DNA of 64,000 bases from Bacillota bacterium (GTDB lineage: Bacteria > Bacillota > Clostridia > Acetivibrionales > DSM-1351): positions 1 to 64,000 of the forward strand of contig JAEZIB010000155.1 in the NCBI GenBank assembly GCA_023416275.1. The letters are read 5' to 3'. The notes under the pieces are model-generated. The model did no database searches and was not told where the DNA came from. It saw nothing but the letters and a program-made list of their open reading frames with translations. Both the position numbers and the translations under genes were made by a program. Shown one piece after another: positions 17,312-26,424 of this stretch. Every line of letters starts with the position of its first letter. Within the stretch, counting starts at the first letter, position 1.

Positions 17312-18436
17312 CTATAAGCACATTTCAAATATCTTACCTGGCTGTTGTGTAATAATACCTTTCATTTCTAACATAAATAAAAGATTATTAACTTCCTTTG
17401 CTGAAATATTGCTTCTTTCAATAATTTCATCAATTTGGTGGATTCCATTAGATATAATTTTTACTATACGAATTTCCTCAGTATTCAGACCTTTGAATAT
17501 ACTGAAATTTCTATTTCGACATGATTTAGATATATTATTTTTTGTTATATTATTATTAATTATTTCTCCATATTGGAATTCCTCCAAAATATCTTCAACA
17601 TTTATAACCATTTTAGCTCCGTCTTTAATCAGTTGATTTGTACCATTACTATATGCAGAATCTATATTTCCAGGCACAGCAAAAACCTCTCTTCCTTGTT
17701 CTAAAGCATAACTGACCGTAATTAGTGAGCCACTTCTTCTGGCAGCCTCTACGACCAATACTCCAGATGAAATACCACTGATTATTCTGTTTCTTGCAGG
17801 AAAATTATGTTGAAGTGGCGGCATACCAGGTGGGTATTCAGATATGATTAAGCCTTCGGATTTGATTATATTTTCAAAGAGACCTTTATTTTCTGGTGGA
17901 TATATACTATCAAGCCCACAGCCTAAAACAGCTATAGTTTTGCCATTGGCATCTAGGCATCCTTCATGGGCGATCCTATCTATTCCCCTTGCTAGACCGC
18001 TGACAATTTGAATACCTCGTAGTGCCAGTTGATATGATAGGGTTTTGGCAGAATGAGCACCATAATTTGTTGTTCTTCTTGAGCCTACAATTGCTATAGC
18101 AAAGTCATTGATTTGGAACTTACCCATATAATATAAAGCAATTGGCGGATCATATATTTGCTTGAGATTATTTGGATATCTTTCATCAAATATGTTTAGC
18201 AATTTTATATTATGTTTGACCATTAGGCTATAAATCACAGCTACTCGTTCTCTTTTCTGAACATCTAATATTTCCTTAATATTCTTAGCCGTTAAGAAAT
18301 TTGTTTCTTTTAGCTCTTGTTCTGTCATAAAATATATAGTCCTTGGTACTTTATAAATCTGAAGAAGTGCCATTGCCTTAACAGCGCCTAGCCCTTGTAA
18401 TGAGGACATCCAAATCCAATATTCTATTTCCTTCAT
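17312..18436 (-). CDS. dprA: DNA-processing protein DprA (Smf)
   Basis: A 374-residue protein that binds incoming single-stranded DNA and loads RecA in transformation. The Rossmann-like core shows GSRRTTNYG, VSGLARGID, AVLGCGLDSIYPPEN and FPARNRIISG. An N-terminal helix-hairpin-helix region (residues 10-60) and a C-terminal winged-helix-like segment (residues ~305-370) complete the DprA layout. The start lies directly behind GTAGGAGGT of the dispersed element separating it from comM. Together comM and dprA suggest at least a relic of competence. Confidence 0.95.
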   Translation of the reverse strand: MKEIEYWIWMSSLQGLGAVKAMALLQIYKVPRTIYFMTEQELKETNFLTAKNIKEILDVQKRERVAVIYSLMVKHNIKLLNIFDERYPNNLKQIYDPPIALYYMGKFQINDFAIAIVGSRRTTNYGAHSAKTLSYQLALRGIQIVSGLARGIDRIAHEGCLDANGKTIAVLGCGLDSIYPPENKGLFENIIKSEGLIISEYPPGMPPLQHNFPARNRIISGISSGVLVVEAARRSGSLITVSYALEQGREVFAVPGNIDSAYSNGTNQLIKDGAKMVINVEDILEEFQYGEIINNNITKNNISKSCRNRNFSIFKGLNTEEIRIVKIISNGIHQIDEIIERSNISAKEVNNLLFMLEMKGIITQQPGKIFEMCL

Positions 18437-18688
18437 ACTAACCTCCTACGCCCCTTCTTGGGTATAAAAATAATGTGAAACAATTGGTGGAGTATTTTTT
18501 ACTGCACATTCTTTATATGAAACCCACACTAGCAAAAACCCACTTTGTGGGTTTTTGTTGCTCGAAAAAGCACAATGTTCGCACAGATTTTGTTTTCGAA
18601 GCTCGAAAAAGCACAATGTTCGTACAAACTTTGTTTTCGAGGCTCGAAAAAGCACAATGTTCGTACAAACTTTGTTTTCGAGCTGTTC
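18437..18688 (-). repeat. Composite intergenic element between comM and dprA
   Basis: Fills the whole gap between two co-directional genes. Read with the genes: three tandem GCTCGAAAA...TTTTCGAGC hairpins starting five bases after the comM stop; a small hairpin AAAAACCCAC/GTGGGTTTTT (18532-18555); an AGTGTGG stretch and ~60 bp of spacer; then TTTTTATACCCAAGAAGGGG and CGTAGGAGGT, which is the dprA ribosome binding site. Close relatives lie at 45740-46066, 55244-55607, 29931-30041 and, on the plus strand, 40891-40990. It carries no gene. Confidence 0.85.
18560..18683 (-). repeat. Three tandem copies of a 41-bp hairpin unit
   Basis: Units at 18560-18600, 18601-18641 and 18642-18682. The second and third are identical; the first differs at a few positions. 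Each has 9-bp arms (GCTCGAAAA and TTTTCGAGC on the gene strand) around a core reading GTTTGTACGAACATTGTGC. The arms could form one hairpin per unit or pair between units. There is no spacer between units, so this is not a CRISPR array. Confidence 0.9.
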
Positions 18689-20218
18689 TCACAATTTTAT
18701 TCTGTCAAAGCTTCTATACTGTATTGCCTCGGCAATATGCTCAGATTTTATTGATTCAGCTTCATCCATGTCTGCAATTGTTCTTGCAACCTTCAGTATC
18801 CTATTATGGGCTCGTGCACTAAGACCGAGCTTGTCGAATGCCTTCTTTAATAAATTTGAGGTATACCTGTCCAGTTCACAGTATTTTTTTATTAATGAAG
18901 GATACAGTTCTGAATTTGAATAAATCCCTAAACCTCTGTATCTATCAAGTTGTATATTCCTAGCTCTATTTACTCTTTCACGAATAACTGCAGAAGATTC
19001 TTCTGTTTCTTTTTTTGCCAAATCATCATATTTTACAGGATGCACCTCTGCATGAATATCAATTCTATCTAAAAGGGGTTGACTTAGCTTACCAAAATAT
19101 TGTTGAACCATCTTGGGCGTACAATTACATTTTTTAGAAGGCTCTAAATAATAGCCGCATTTACATGGATTTGCAGCACATATTAATGTTGTTTTTGTTG
19201 GAAATGTAATACTGCTGTTTAACCTTGATATACATATTTCACCATCCTCTAAAGGCTGTCGCAATACCTCAATAGCTTCCTTGCTAAACTCAGGAAACTC
19301 GTCTAGAAATAAAACCCCATAATGTGCCAGAGTAACCTCTCCTGGCTTAATATGCTTCCCACCACCCACTAGCGATATATCTGATATAGTATGATGGGGA
19401 CTTCTAAAGGGTCTCGTTGTAATTAAAGAGGTCTTTTGAGGCAGCAGCCCTGAAACACTATATATTTTTGTTATTTCAAGTGCCTCTTCAAAGGTCATCT
19501 TGGGTAGTATTGTGGGAAGCCTCTTTGCAAGCATGGTTTTTCCACTTCCTGGTGCTCCAATCATTAACAGATTATGTGCTCCGCAAGCTGCAACTTCCAT
19601 TGCTCTCTTAACACTGGCCTGTCCTTTTACATCACAAAAATCTATAGAAGCATTAATACTATTAATAAAAAGACTGTCAATATCCACAGTATATGGAGTT
19701 ATTAGCTCTTCTCCGTTTAGATGCATAATAATAGACATAAGTGTTTTAACAGGTAAAATATTTACATCTTTAATTACAGCTGCTTCATCAGCATTTGATT
19801 CAGGAACAAATATGTTTTTTATTCCATTAGCAGCAGCACAGCTTGCCATTGAAAGTATACCTGCAACAGCTTTAATCCCTCCATCTAAAGAAAGCTCCCC
19901 CAAAAACATATAGTTATCCAATTGGTTATTGACTATCGTCTCAGATGCAGTCAAAATCCCTATAGCAATTGATACATCATAAACTGACCCCTCCTTTCTC
20001 AGATTTGCAGGAGCTAAATTTATTGTTATTCTCCTTATCGGAAATTCAACTCCACTATTTTTAATGGCAGCTCGTACCCTCTCACGTGATTCTCTGACGG
20101 CAGTATCTCCCAGGCCTACAATATCAAAGACTGGTATTCCGTTACTGATATCTGTTTCTACAGAAACTATTCGTCCGTCAATTCCCATTAACGCACAACT
20201 GTTAATTTTTGATACCAT
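18689..20218 (-). CDS. comM: ComM/YifB family AAA+ magnesium-chelatase-like ATPase
   Basis: A 509-residue protein with an N-terminal Lon-protease-like domain (residues 1-165), a chelatase AAA+ core with Walker A GAPGSGKTMLAKRLP and Walker B GVLFLDEFPEF, and a C-terminal helical lid ending in DMDEAESIKSEHIAEAIQYR. ComM helicases extend heteroduplex during natural transformation. Four cysteines (ANPCKCGYY and KKCNC) form the usual zinc site. It is followed by dprA across the 41-bp hairpin array. All motifs intact. Confidence 0.95.
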   Translation of the reverse strand: MVSKINSCALMGIDGRIVSVETDISNGIPVFDIVGLGDTAVRESRERVRAAIKNSGVEFPIRRITINLAPANLRKEGSVYDVSIAIGILTASETIVNNQLDNYMFLGELSLDGGIKAVAGILSMASCAAANGIKNIFVPESNADEAAVIKDVNILPVKTLMSIIMHLNGEELITPYTVDIDSLFINSINASIDFCDVKGQASVKRAMEVAACGAHNLLMIGAPGSGKTMLAKRLPTILPKMTFEEALEITKIYSVSGLLPQKTSLITTRPFRSPHHTISDISLVGGGKHIKPGEVTLAHYGVLFLDEFPEFSKEAIEVLRQPLEDGEICISRLNSSITFPTKTTLICAANPCKCGYYLEPSKKCNCTPKMVQQYFGKLSQPLLDRIDIHAEVHPVKYDDLAKKETEESSAVIRERVNRARNIQLDRYRGLGIYSNSELYPSLIKKYCELDRYTSNLLKKAFDKLGLSARAHNRILKVARTIADMDEAESIKSEHIAEAIQYRSFDRIKL

Positions 20219-20245
20219 TTAATATCCTCTTTTCATTTATTATTG

Positions 20246-20362
20246 ACTCAACTTTTCCATATAAAAGTCTATTGGTGCTCAAACTTATCAATGGTTTGTT
20301 GCATTTATCTTTTTATTTGATAGAGCTCCTACACTTACATTTTTAAACTGTAAAAGTTGAGT
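20246..20362. mobile_element. MITE-like element, 117 bp, with 5-bp target duplication
   Basis: Perfect 11-bp terminal inverted repeats: ACTCAACTTTT at 20246-20256 and AAAAGTTGAGT at 20352-20362. Both sides are flanked by TATTG (20241-20245 and 20363-20367), consistent with a target-site duplication. The inside is non-coding and includes TTATCAATGGTTTGTTG, which recurs in the relatives at 48119-48280, 55280-55421 and 62758 onward. A shorter derivative is at 24699-24755. Confidence 0.8.
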
Positions 20363-20367
20363 TATTG

Positions 20368-21154
20368 AGATAATCTAATATTAAGAAATTTTAACTTGAT
20401 ATGATAAAAGACAGATTTACATAGATAGGCTATATTAAATAATTTTTAGTTTGAGCAAACTTTGCTTAATTGATAAATGAATTATAAAAAATAGAAAGAT
20501 AACTATAAGATAGGATAAATATATCAATCACCAATTGATGCTTTGCACCGAATATGCAGACACCCACTGCATCTAACATCATTAGCAATCCTTTGTTTCA
20601 TCACTGCATTTAGGACAATTTGAAATGAAAATTCATATTTTATGTGTAAATTAAAGCATTTCTTGTACATCAATTTATCTAGTTTTTAACATGAATTTCA
20701 CGAAAGCAAGAGGATATAAAACAATATAAAATCCAAGTAATTTGAATAAGAAAATATGCTCATACGTTTGATTACCAGCAATTAACTATATAAATTGAGC
20801 TGGTAATATAAAACAATTAGTTATTAAGGTGTATGAACTGATATAGATAAAATTTCTTTTCAGTAAAGATCATTATTATTATTCTTAGTACTTTGAAATA
20901 ATATTGAAGAAAACAGCTAGAAATAGACAAAATTCAATAGGTAAAAATAGATTTTTTAACACAATATGGATTATATCATAAAATAATTTAAAAATCACCT
21001 GTTTTTACATAAAATAATAAAAAGCTGCAAGCAAGAAGCATGCTCTTTTTAACAGTTTTATTCTAACACATCTTTAAAGTCACTTTTGGTTTTTGTGGCT
21101 AAACCTTCATTTGTCAGTACCGCTGACGACAAAATATTACACCCTCTAATAAGC
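20368..21154. other. Long AT-rich gap, no gene supported
   Basis: About 790 bp between the MITE upstream of comM and the nrdR terminator. A minus-strand stretch around 20630-20525 encodes cysteine pairs (CPKC in one frame, RCSGC in another) that could be a decayed zinc-ribbon gene, but it is split over frames with stops and has no usable start. Nothing else stands out. Confidence 0.4.
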
Positions 21155-21184
21155 ACACAAAAAAGCCCATCTTAAGCAGGCTGT
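21155..21184 (-). terminator. Probable terminator after nrdR
   Basis: On the minus strand AGCC...GGCT with an inner CTTAAG palindrome is followed by TTTTTT, 30 bp after the nrdR stop. The stem is short but the U-tract is good. Confidence 0.5.
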
Positions 21185-21213
21185 ATAGAACTCTTATGCA
21201 ATTTGCTTTACCC

Positions 21214-21684
21214 TTATTCTTTGTCCTTTTTGTCGTCTCTCAATAAATTTTTCAATTCATCCATAAAAGTATTTATATCTTTAAATTGTCTATAAACCGA
21301 AGCAAACCTGACATATGCAACTTCGTCCATGGTCTTCAGCTTTGACATTACCATTTCCCCTATATATTCAGTAGTCACTTCTCTTTGCAAGGAATTATGT
21401 AACTGCGTCTCAATACCTTCTACCATTTTTTCCAAATCATTTATAGATATAGGCCTCTTTTCACATGCCCTTAATAATCCATTCATAAGCTTTTCTCTAT
21501 CAAAAGGCTGTCTTGACCTATCTTTTTTTATTACCATTAATGGCAAACTCTCAACCTTTTCATATGTAGTAAATCTTTTAGCGCATTTTGTGCACTCTCT
21601 TCTTCTTCGAATAGCAGAACCTTCATCTGTAGGCCTTGAATCAATAACCTTGTCCTCAATAAAACCACAAAATGGACACTTCAT
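21214..21684 (-). CDS. nrdR: Transcriptional repressor NrdR
   Basis: A 156-residue regulator of ribonucleotide reductase genes. An N-terminal zinc ribbon (CPFCGFIEDKVIDSRP ... CTKCAKRFTTYE) is followed by an ATP-cone domain (VIKKDRSRQPFDREKLMNGL, to residue ~140). The frame extends 8 codons further upstream, but GGAGGT lies just before the ATG at 21682-21684, giving the canonical MKCPFCG start. It is the last gene of the spoIIGA-sigE-sigG run, a common clostridial position. NrdR binds boxes upstream of nrd genes; none is in this window. Confidence 0.96.
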   Translation of the reverse strand: MKCPFCGFIEDKVIDSRPTDEGSAIRRRRECTKCAKRFTTYEKVESLPLMVIKKDRSRQPFDREKLMNGLLRACEKRPISINDLEKMVEGIETQLHNSLQREVTTEYIGEMVMSKLKTMDEVAYVRFASVYRQFKDINTFMDELKNLLRDDKKDKE

Positions 21685-21810
21685 TTTAACCTCCACATTT
21701 TCCTGCAACCATATAATTTATATGGAAACAGGGTAAATTTTCATAAACTCATTTTACCTCATATAAGAAGCTTTGTACACCTTCATTTACACATAATTTA
21801 AAATAAATGG

Positions 21811-21863
21811 AATATGCTCCTTTTGCAGTAGAACAAGCTATCTATTACATTAAGGAGCATATT
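21811..21863 (-). terminator. 12-bp inverted repeat after sigG
   Basis: AATATGCTCCTT (21811-21822) and AAGGAGCATATT (21852-21863) are perfect inverted repeats with a 29-nt loop, 36 bp beyond the sigG stop and ahead of nrdR. It may terminate sigG transcripts; the U-tract is weak, so a processing or regulatory hairpin is also possible. Confidence 0.5.
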
Positions 21864-21898
21864 AAAACATACCATATTCTTTTTTCAGTGTTTTTATG

Positions 21899-22672
21899 TT
21901 ATATATATTTCTTCATATGCATTAATGCTGTCTTTTCCAATCTTGATACCTGTGCTTGTGAAATACCGATTTCATCAGCAACCTCCATCTGCGTTCTTCC
22001 ATCGAAAAACCTCAAATTTAAAATTAGCTTTTCTCTATCGTTTAATTTTCTCATTGCTTCTTTTAAGGTTATAGTCTCAAGCCAGTTTTCGTCAATGTTT
22101 TTCTCATCCTTAACTTGATCCATTACAAAAATTGCATCTCCACCATCATGGTATACTGATTCAAAAAGTGATATTGGGTCTTGAATCGCATCTAGAGCAA
22201 ATACTACATCCTCCTTTGGCAACTGAAGCTCCTCTGCTAATTGAGCAATTGTAGGCTCTTTTGAGTTTTTTGTTGTAAGTCTTTCCTTAGCCTGCAAAGC
22301 TTTATAAGCAATATCTCTTAGTGAGCGGCTTACTCTGATGGAATTATTGTCTCTTAAATATCTGCGAATTTCTCCAATTATCATGGGTACTGCATAGGTA
22401 GAGAACTTTACATTGTGTGATACGTCGAAGTTATCTATTGCTTTAATTAATCCAATGCATCCCACTTGAAATAAATCATCTACATACTCTCCCCTGTTAT
22501 TAAATCTCTGAATCACGCTCAATACAAGGCGAAGATTTCCCTTTATAAACTCATCTCTTGCCGAATTATCGCCCTTATGCATTCTTTCAAAAAGTACTTT
22601 TTTCTGTTCATTTGTCAAAACAGGAAGTTTTGAAGTATTAACACCACATATTTCAACTTTATTGATAAGCAT
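21899..22672 (-). CDS. sigG: Forespore sigma factor SigG
   Basis: A 257-residue sigma-70 family factor, starting at the ATG 22670-22672 behind GGGAGG; the frame extends 13 codons upstream without a ribosome binding site. The N-terminus MLINKVEICGVNTSKLPVLT is the highly conserved SigG start that binds anti-sigma proteins. Region 2 (DDLFQVGCIGLIKAIDNFD, FSTYAVPMIIGEIRR) and region 4 (TQMEVADEIGISQAQVSRLEK) are intact. It drives late forespore genes. The order spoIIGA-sigE-sigG is conserved among spore formers. Confidence 0.97.
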   Translation of the reverse strand: MLINKVEICGVNTSKLPVLTNEQKKVLFERMHKGDNSARDEFIKGNLRLVLSVIQRFNNRGEYVDDLFQVGCIGLIKAIDNFDVSHNVKFSTYAVPMIIGEIRRYLRDNNSIRVSRSLRDIAYKALQAKERLTTKNSKEPTIAQLAEELQLPKEDVVFALDAIQDPISLFESVYHDGGDAIFVMDQVKDEKNIDENWLETITLKEAMRKLNDREKLILNLRFFDGRTQMEVADEIGISQAQVSRLEKTALMHMKKYI

Positions 22673-22805
22673 ATAAAAACCTCCCGAGCTATAATAACTT
22701 TGTAATATCATTATTGCCCTAGAGGTTTATTTTATACTGTTAAATCAATTAAATATTTTTCTTAAACACCTTGACAAACCTGCATCTTAAGCCTAAGACA
22801 GTTAT

Positions 22806-23537
22806 TTAAGTCATTCTGCTGATTTCCTTTTTTAACCTGCTTATTATCCTTTTTTCTAATCTTGATATGTAAGATTGTGATATCCCCAGCATATCTGCCA
22901 CCTCTTTTTGAGTCTTTTCCACCTCATTAGAAAGCCCAAATCGCAACTCCATTATCCGCTTCTCTCTTGATGACAATTTTTTCATAGCCATATTAAGTAA
23001 TTCTTTATCAACTTCTTCTTCAAGACTTCTATGAATAAGATCATTTTCAGTACCTAAAATATCTGACAAAAGCAATTCATTTCCATCCCAGTCAATATTT
23101 AAAGGCTCGTCAATTGAAATTTCAGACTTAACTCTATTATTTCTCCTCAGGTACATTAGTATTTCATTTTCGATACATCTTGATGCATAAGTTGCAAGTT
23201 TAATATTTTTTGAAGGATTAAAGGTATTTATTGCTTTAATTAAACCAATAGTTCCAATTGATACCAAATCCTCAACACCTACACCTGTATTTTCAAATTT
23301 TCTTGCGATATATACTACTAATCTTAAATTTCTTTCTATCAGAATACTTTTAACAGCGTAATCGCTCTGTTCAAGCTTTTGCAGCAAGTAGGTTTCTTCA
23401 TCCAAAGTCAAGGGAGGTGGTAATGCCTCACTACCTCCAATGTAGTGAACCGGAAAAAAACCTCCTAGTTTAAATTTCCTCAAAATATTCTCATACTTAA
23501 TAAGAATAAACATCTTTATCTTAACTAAAAATTTCAT
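22806..23537 (-). CDS. sigE: Mother-cell sigma factor SigE (pro-sigma-E)
   Basis: A 243-residue sigma factor. The hydrophobic and basic N-terminus (MKFLVKIKMFILIKYENIL) is the pro-sequence that keeps it membrane-bound until SpoIIGA cleaves it. Region 2.1-2.4 (EDLVSIGTIGLIKAINTFNP, LATYASRCIENEILMYLRR) and region 4.2 (TQKEVADMLGISQSYISRLEKR) are intact. I chose the ATG at 23535-23537 with GGGAGAACAGG upstream; the longer frame to 23600 adds 21 residues not found in the family. It follows spoIIGA and precedes sigG. Confidence 0.97.
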   Translation of the reverse strand: MKFLVKIKMFILIKYENILRKFKLGGFFPVHYIGGSEALPPPLTLDEETYLLQKLEQSDYAVKSILIERNLRLVVYIARKFENTGVGVEDLVSIGTIGLIKAINTFNPSKNIKLATYASRCIENEILMYLRRNNRVKSEISIDEPLNIDWDGNELLLSDILGTENDLIHRSLEEEVDKELLNMAMKKLSSREKRIMELRFGLSNEVEKTQKEVADMLGISQSYISRLEKRIISRLKKEISRMT

Positions 23538-23636
23538 TTCCTGTTCTCCCTTCTGATTTTGAACTAACTTATATGTATTCGGGGTAAAATAATCCTCCAC
23601 TGTACATATATCCTGTTAACATTAAATTGATATCTG

Positions 23637-24548
23637 TCATGCAACAAGCTCCGGACCAAGCAATGCCTTATACTTTTCATTTCTTGACAATGACCTGTTA
23701 TATATTCCTACAATAACATTTTTTATGCCTCTTTTATCGTCCTCGCCACCTATCTCTATAAAATCTGGTTTGAAACCAATTAGCATACCATTTTCTTTTC
23801 CCAGTGAACAAAATGGAATCAGCCTGAATCTCGAAAACCATTTTGACTTAGATATTATTGTTGTCACATAATTCAGATCATCTTCTTGAGCTCCATCAAA
23901 TATACTCTTAATTTCTTGAGGCAAAAGCTCTTTTAAAGCTTTAAATTCAACTACCATAACAGGTATATTAGTAAGAGGATCTCGTAACGAATTACCAGTA
24001 TCTACTAACGCCGACAAATCAATTGCTCTATTATCAAAGGATATTTTAACAGGCACCAGCAAATTTTCCTTTGTTAGTCTGCTCTGAATAACCTCCAAAA
24101 ATATCTTTACTATTATTCCAACTGTAATAATAGAAAATACCAGCATACTCCATTGCGATTGTCCAAAAACGCATACAATTCCATTTCTCACAAAACCGCC
24201 CTGATGTCCGAAAAACAGAAATGCAAATGCAGCTCCTGCGAAAATAAATGTTGAAATGTAGAATATAGCTAAAGTTCTAATAAACTGCAACACCTTACGA
24301 GGCGAGAACGTTATAGCTACTATAAACATAGAAAGCAGTATTTTAGCAATAGTCGTGTAGTATACTTCTAAGTCAGGCTGCAGAATTATAAATCCCACAT
24401 ATAGAGCTCCGATAATAGACCCAGCTAATAAACGTAAGGTGCTCACCCTTAACCTTGAAAGTTTTGCCGTTACTAATAATATTAGAAAATTAATAACGAA
24501 ATTTTCTAAAACAAGAACATCCCAATAAACCTCCAAATAAGTCCCCAC
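23637..24548 (-). CDS. spoIIGA: Sigma-E processing peptidase SpoIIGA
   Basis: A 303-residue membrane aspartic protease. The N-terminal half has about five transmembrane helices (residues 12-150), starting YWDVLVLENFVINFLILLVT as in the family. The C-terminal half holds the catalytic ALVDTGNSLRDPLT motif (Asp in DTG) and the domain GMLIGFKPDFIEI. Triggered by SpoIIR from the forespore, it removes the SigE pro-sequence. The start is a GTG at 24546-24548 behind GCGGGG; a TTG four codons later is an alternative. Confidence 0.95.
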   Translation of the reverse strand: MGTYLEVYWDVLVLENFVINFLILLVTAKLSRLRVSTLRLLAGSIIGALYVGFIILQPDLEVYYTTIAKILLSMFIVAITFSPRKVLQFIRTLAIFYISTFIFAGAAFAFLFFGHQGGFVRNGIVCVFGQSQWSMLVFSIITVGIIVKIFLEVIQSRLTKENLLVPVKISFDNRAIDLSALVDTGNSLRDPLTNIPVMVVEFKALKELLPQEIKSIFDGAQEDDLNYVTTIISKSKWFSRFRLIPFCSLGKENGMLIGFKPDFIEIGGEDDKRGIKNVIVGIYNRSLSRNEKYKALLGPELVA

Positions 24549-24698
24549 TGTGCATACCCCGCAAATTGTTAAAATAGATTGTACAATACTTTAGTTACTA
24601 TATTACTATTATTCAAACTTTTCTAATTTTATGCTTGTAAACTATGTCTTTGTGCTTCTATTTTGCAAGCTTTAAATTTATTTAACTATGAACTATAT

Positions 24699-24755
24699 AC
24701 TCAACTTTCCATTGATAAGTCAAACACCTGCAATTTTTAACTGAGAAAGTTGAGT
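24699..24755. mobile_element. 57-bp deletion derivative of the ACTCAACTTT MITE
   Basis: Perfect 10-bp terminal inverted repeats, ACTCAACTTT (24699-24708) and AAAGTTGAGT (24746-24755), with only 37 bp between them. The inner ends match the 117-bp element at 20246-20362 (TTTTTAACTG before the right end), so it is a shortened copy. Flanks TATAT and TATTT are similar but not identical. Confidence 0.7.
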
Positions 24756-25157
24756 TATTTACTTGTATGCAGTAATCCTGTATCACATATGTAATACATT
24801 TGTTATGGCATATTTAGATTATACTTAGCGTGCTAACAGAAGTTTGTCAAAATGAAATGTAGAAAAAGAAATATCGTATGACAAAATAGCATTGCATGTG
24901 ACTAAACAGTGCAAATTGGTTAACTATTATTGCATATGGCTATTTTAAAACATATTATGCTGATAATAGCAGTCAAGGTATGAGTTTTTTCCAATAAAAC
25001 AGGGACCTAACAGAAATAAAATTCTATATAAGTCCCATATTCTCTAAATAATATTTATTTAATTTGTTAATATATCTATTTTTATAGCCAATAGTTATTA
25101 CCCTTTTGTATTCTTCTTTAGTCTTTTAAAGCTTATAACTCTTGGTATAAAATGATA
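24756..25157 (-). other. ftsZ-spoIIGA gap, no gene
   Basis: About 400 bp of AT-rich DNA. GGGAC (25003) and GTCCC (25033) could form a weak hairpin after ftsZ followed by TGTTTTATT on the minus strand; I cannot support a definite terminator or the promoter of spoIIGA. Confidence 0.35.
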
Positions 25158-26282
25158 TTATTTAAATCTATTGCGTCTTAAAAAAGTAGGTATGTCAAGC
25201 TCATTATCAGGCGAGACAGCATTTGAATTGCTCTTCTCAACATTTGAAGTATAACTGCTTTCAGGTGTTGCTTGGACTGATGCTTGCTTTGGCTTTTCAG
25301 CAGGCTTATCGAATTTCTTTAATACAGGTCCACTCTCAAAACCAGTAGCAATAACAGTTATCATCAATTCATCAGTCATAGTTTCATCAATAACTGCACC
25401 AAATATAATATTTGCCTCAGGATCAGCTGACTTTTGCACTAATTCAGCGGCAGTATTAACCTCAAATAACCCCATATCGGGTCCACCTGTAATATTAACT
25501 AAAACTCTCCTTGCACCTTCTATTGATGTTTCTAAAAGAGGACTGGAAATAGCTAGCTTAGCTGCATCTTCAGCTCTGTTTTCCCCTGAAGCTCTACCCA
25601 CGCCCATATGCGCCAAACCAGAACTTAGCATTATTGTCTTCACGTCAGCAAAGTCCAAATTTACCAAACCTGGAACAGCTATAAGGTCAGAGATACCTTG
25701 TACACCTTGACGTAATACATCATCAGCCATTCTAAATGCCTCTACCATTGTAGTGCGCTTTTCTACAACTTGCAGCAATCTGTCATTAGGAATAGTAACA
25801 AGGGAATCTACAGTATTTTTAAGGTTTTCAATACCTCTCTCTGCATGCTGCATACGGGTTCTGCTCTCAAATATAAAAGGTTTTGTAACTACAGCAACTG
25901 TTAAAATCCCCATTTCTCTAGCAATCTGCGCAACCACAGGAGCAGCACCTGTTCCTGTTCCACCACCCATACCAGCAGTAACAAATACCATATCTGCACC
26001 TTTTATGGCTTGAGTGATTTCATCTCTACTTTCATTAGCTGCTTTTTCTCCGATTTCGGGATTAGCACCTGCACCAAGACCCTTTGTAAGCTTATCACCT
26101 ATTTGAATCTTTGTATTGGCTTTCGATAAAAATAAAGCCTGTTTATCTGTATTTATAGCAATGAAATCAACACCCCTTAGTCCGGCATCTATCATGCGGT
26201 TAACGGCGTTGTTTCCACCTCCACCACAACCAACAACCTTTATTTGGGCAAAATGATCCATATCAATTTCAAAATCTAGCAA
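25158..26282 (-). CDS. ftsZ: Cell division protein FtsZ
   Basis: A 374-residue tubulin-like GTPase that forms the Z-ring. The GTP-binding signature GGGTGTG is at residues 106-112, the synergy loop region (DFADVKTIM) is present, and the conserved C-terminal peptide LDIPTFLRRNRFK, which binds FtsA/SepF/ZapA, closes the protein. A Ser/Pro/Gln-rich linker spans residues ~318-358. Translation starts at a TTG with GGGGG seven bases upstream, giving the canonical MLDFEIDMDHFAQIK start. Confidence 0.98.
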   Translation of the reverse strand: MLDFEIDMDHFAQIKVVGCGGGGNNAVNRMIDAGLRGVDFIAINTDKQALFLSKANTKIQIGDKLTKGLGAGANPEIGEKAANESRDEITQAIKGADMVFVTAGMGGGTGTGAAPVVAQIAREMGILTVAVVTKPFIFESRTRMQHAERGIENLKNTVDSLVTIPNDRLLQVVEKRTTMVEAFRMADDVLRQGVQGISDLIAVPGLVNLDFADVKTIMLSSGLAHMGVGRASGENRAEDAAKLAISSPLLETSIEGARRVLVNITGGPDMGLFEVNTAAELVQKSADPEANIIFGAVIDETMTDELMITVIATGFESGPVLKKFDKPAEKPKQASVQATPESSYTSNVEKSNSNAVSPDNELDIPTFLRRNRFK

Positions 26283-26424
26283 AGTAAATCCCCCTTTAGC
26301 TTTGGTAATAAAACTTTATTATAAATGCTGTAAATTATCACTTTCATATGACCTTAAAAAACTATAAAAATACATATTAATAATATATTATAAATTTAAA
26401 TTAGGCAAGTTTAGATTTTATTGC

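Noticed and set aside
18560..18683. CRISPR-like array
   Set aside because: Repeats are contiguous with no spacers, only three units, and the units are palindromic over their whole length; no cas genes are present.
20525..20640. Small zinc-ribbon gene on the minus strand (CPKC and RCSGC pairs)
   Set aside because: The cysteine pairs are in different frames, with stops between them, and no start or ribosome binding site is visible; at most a decayed remnant.
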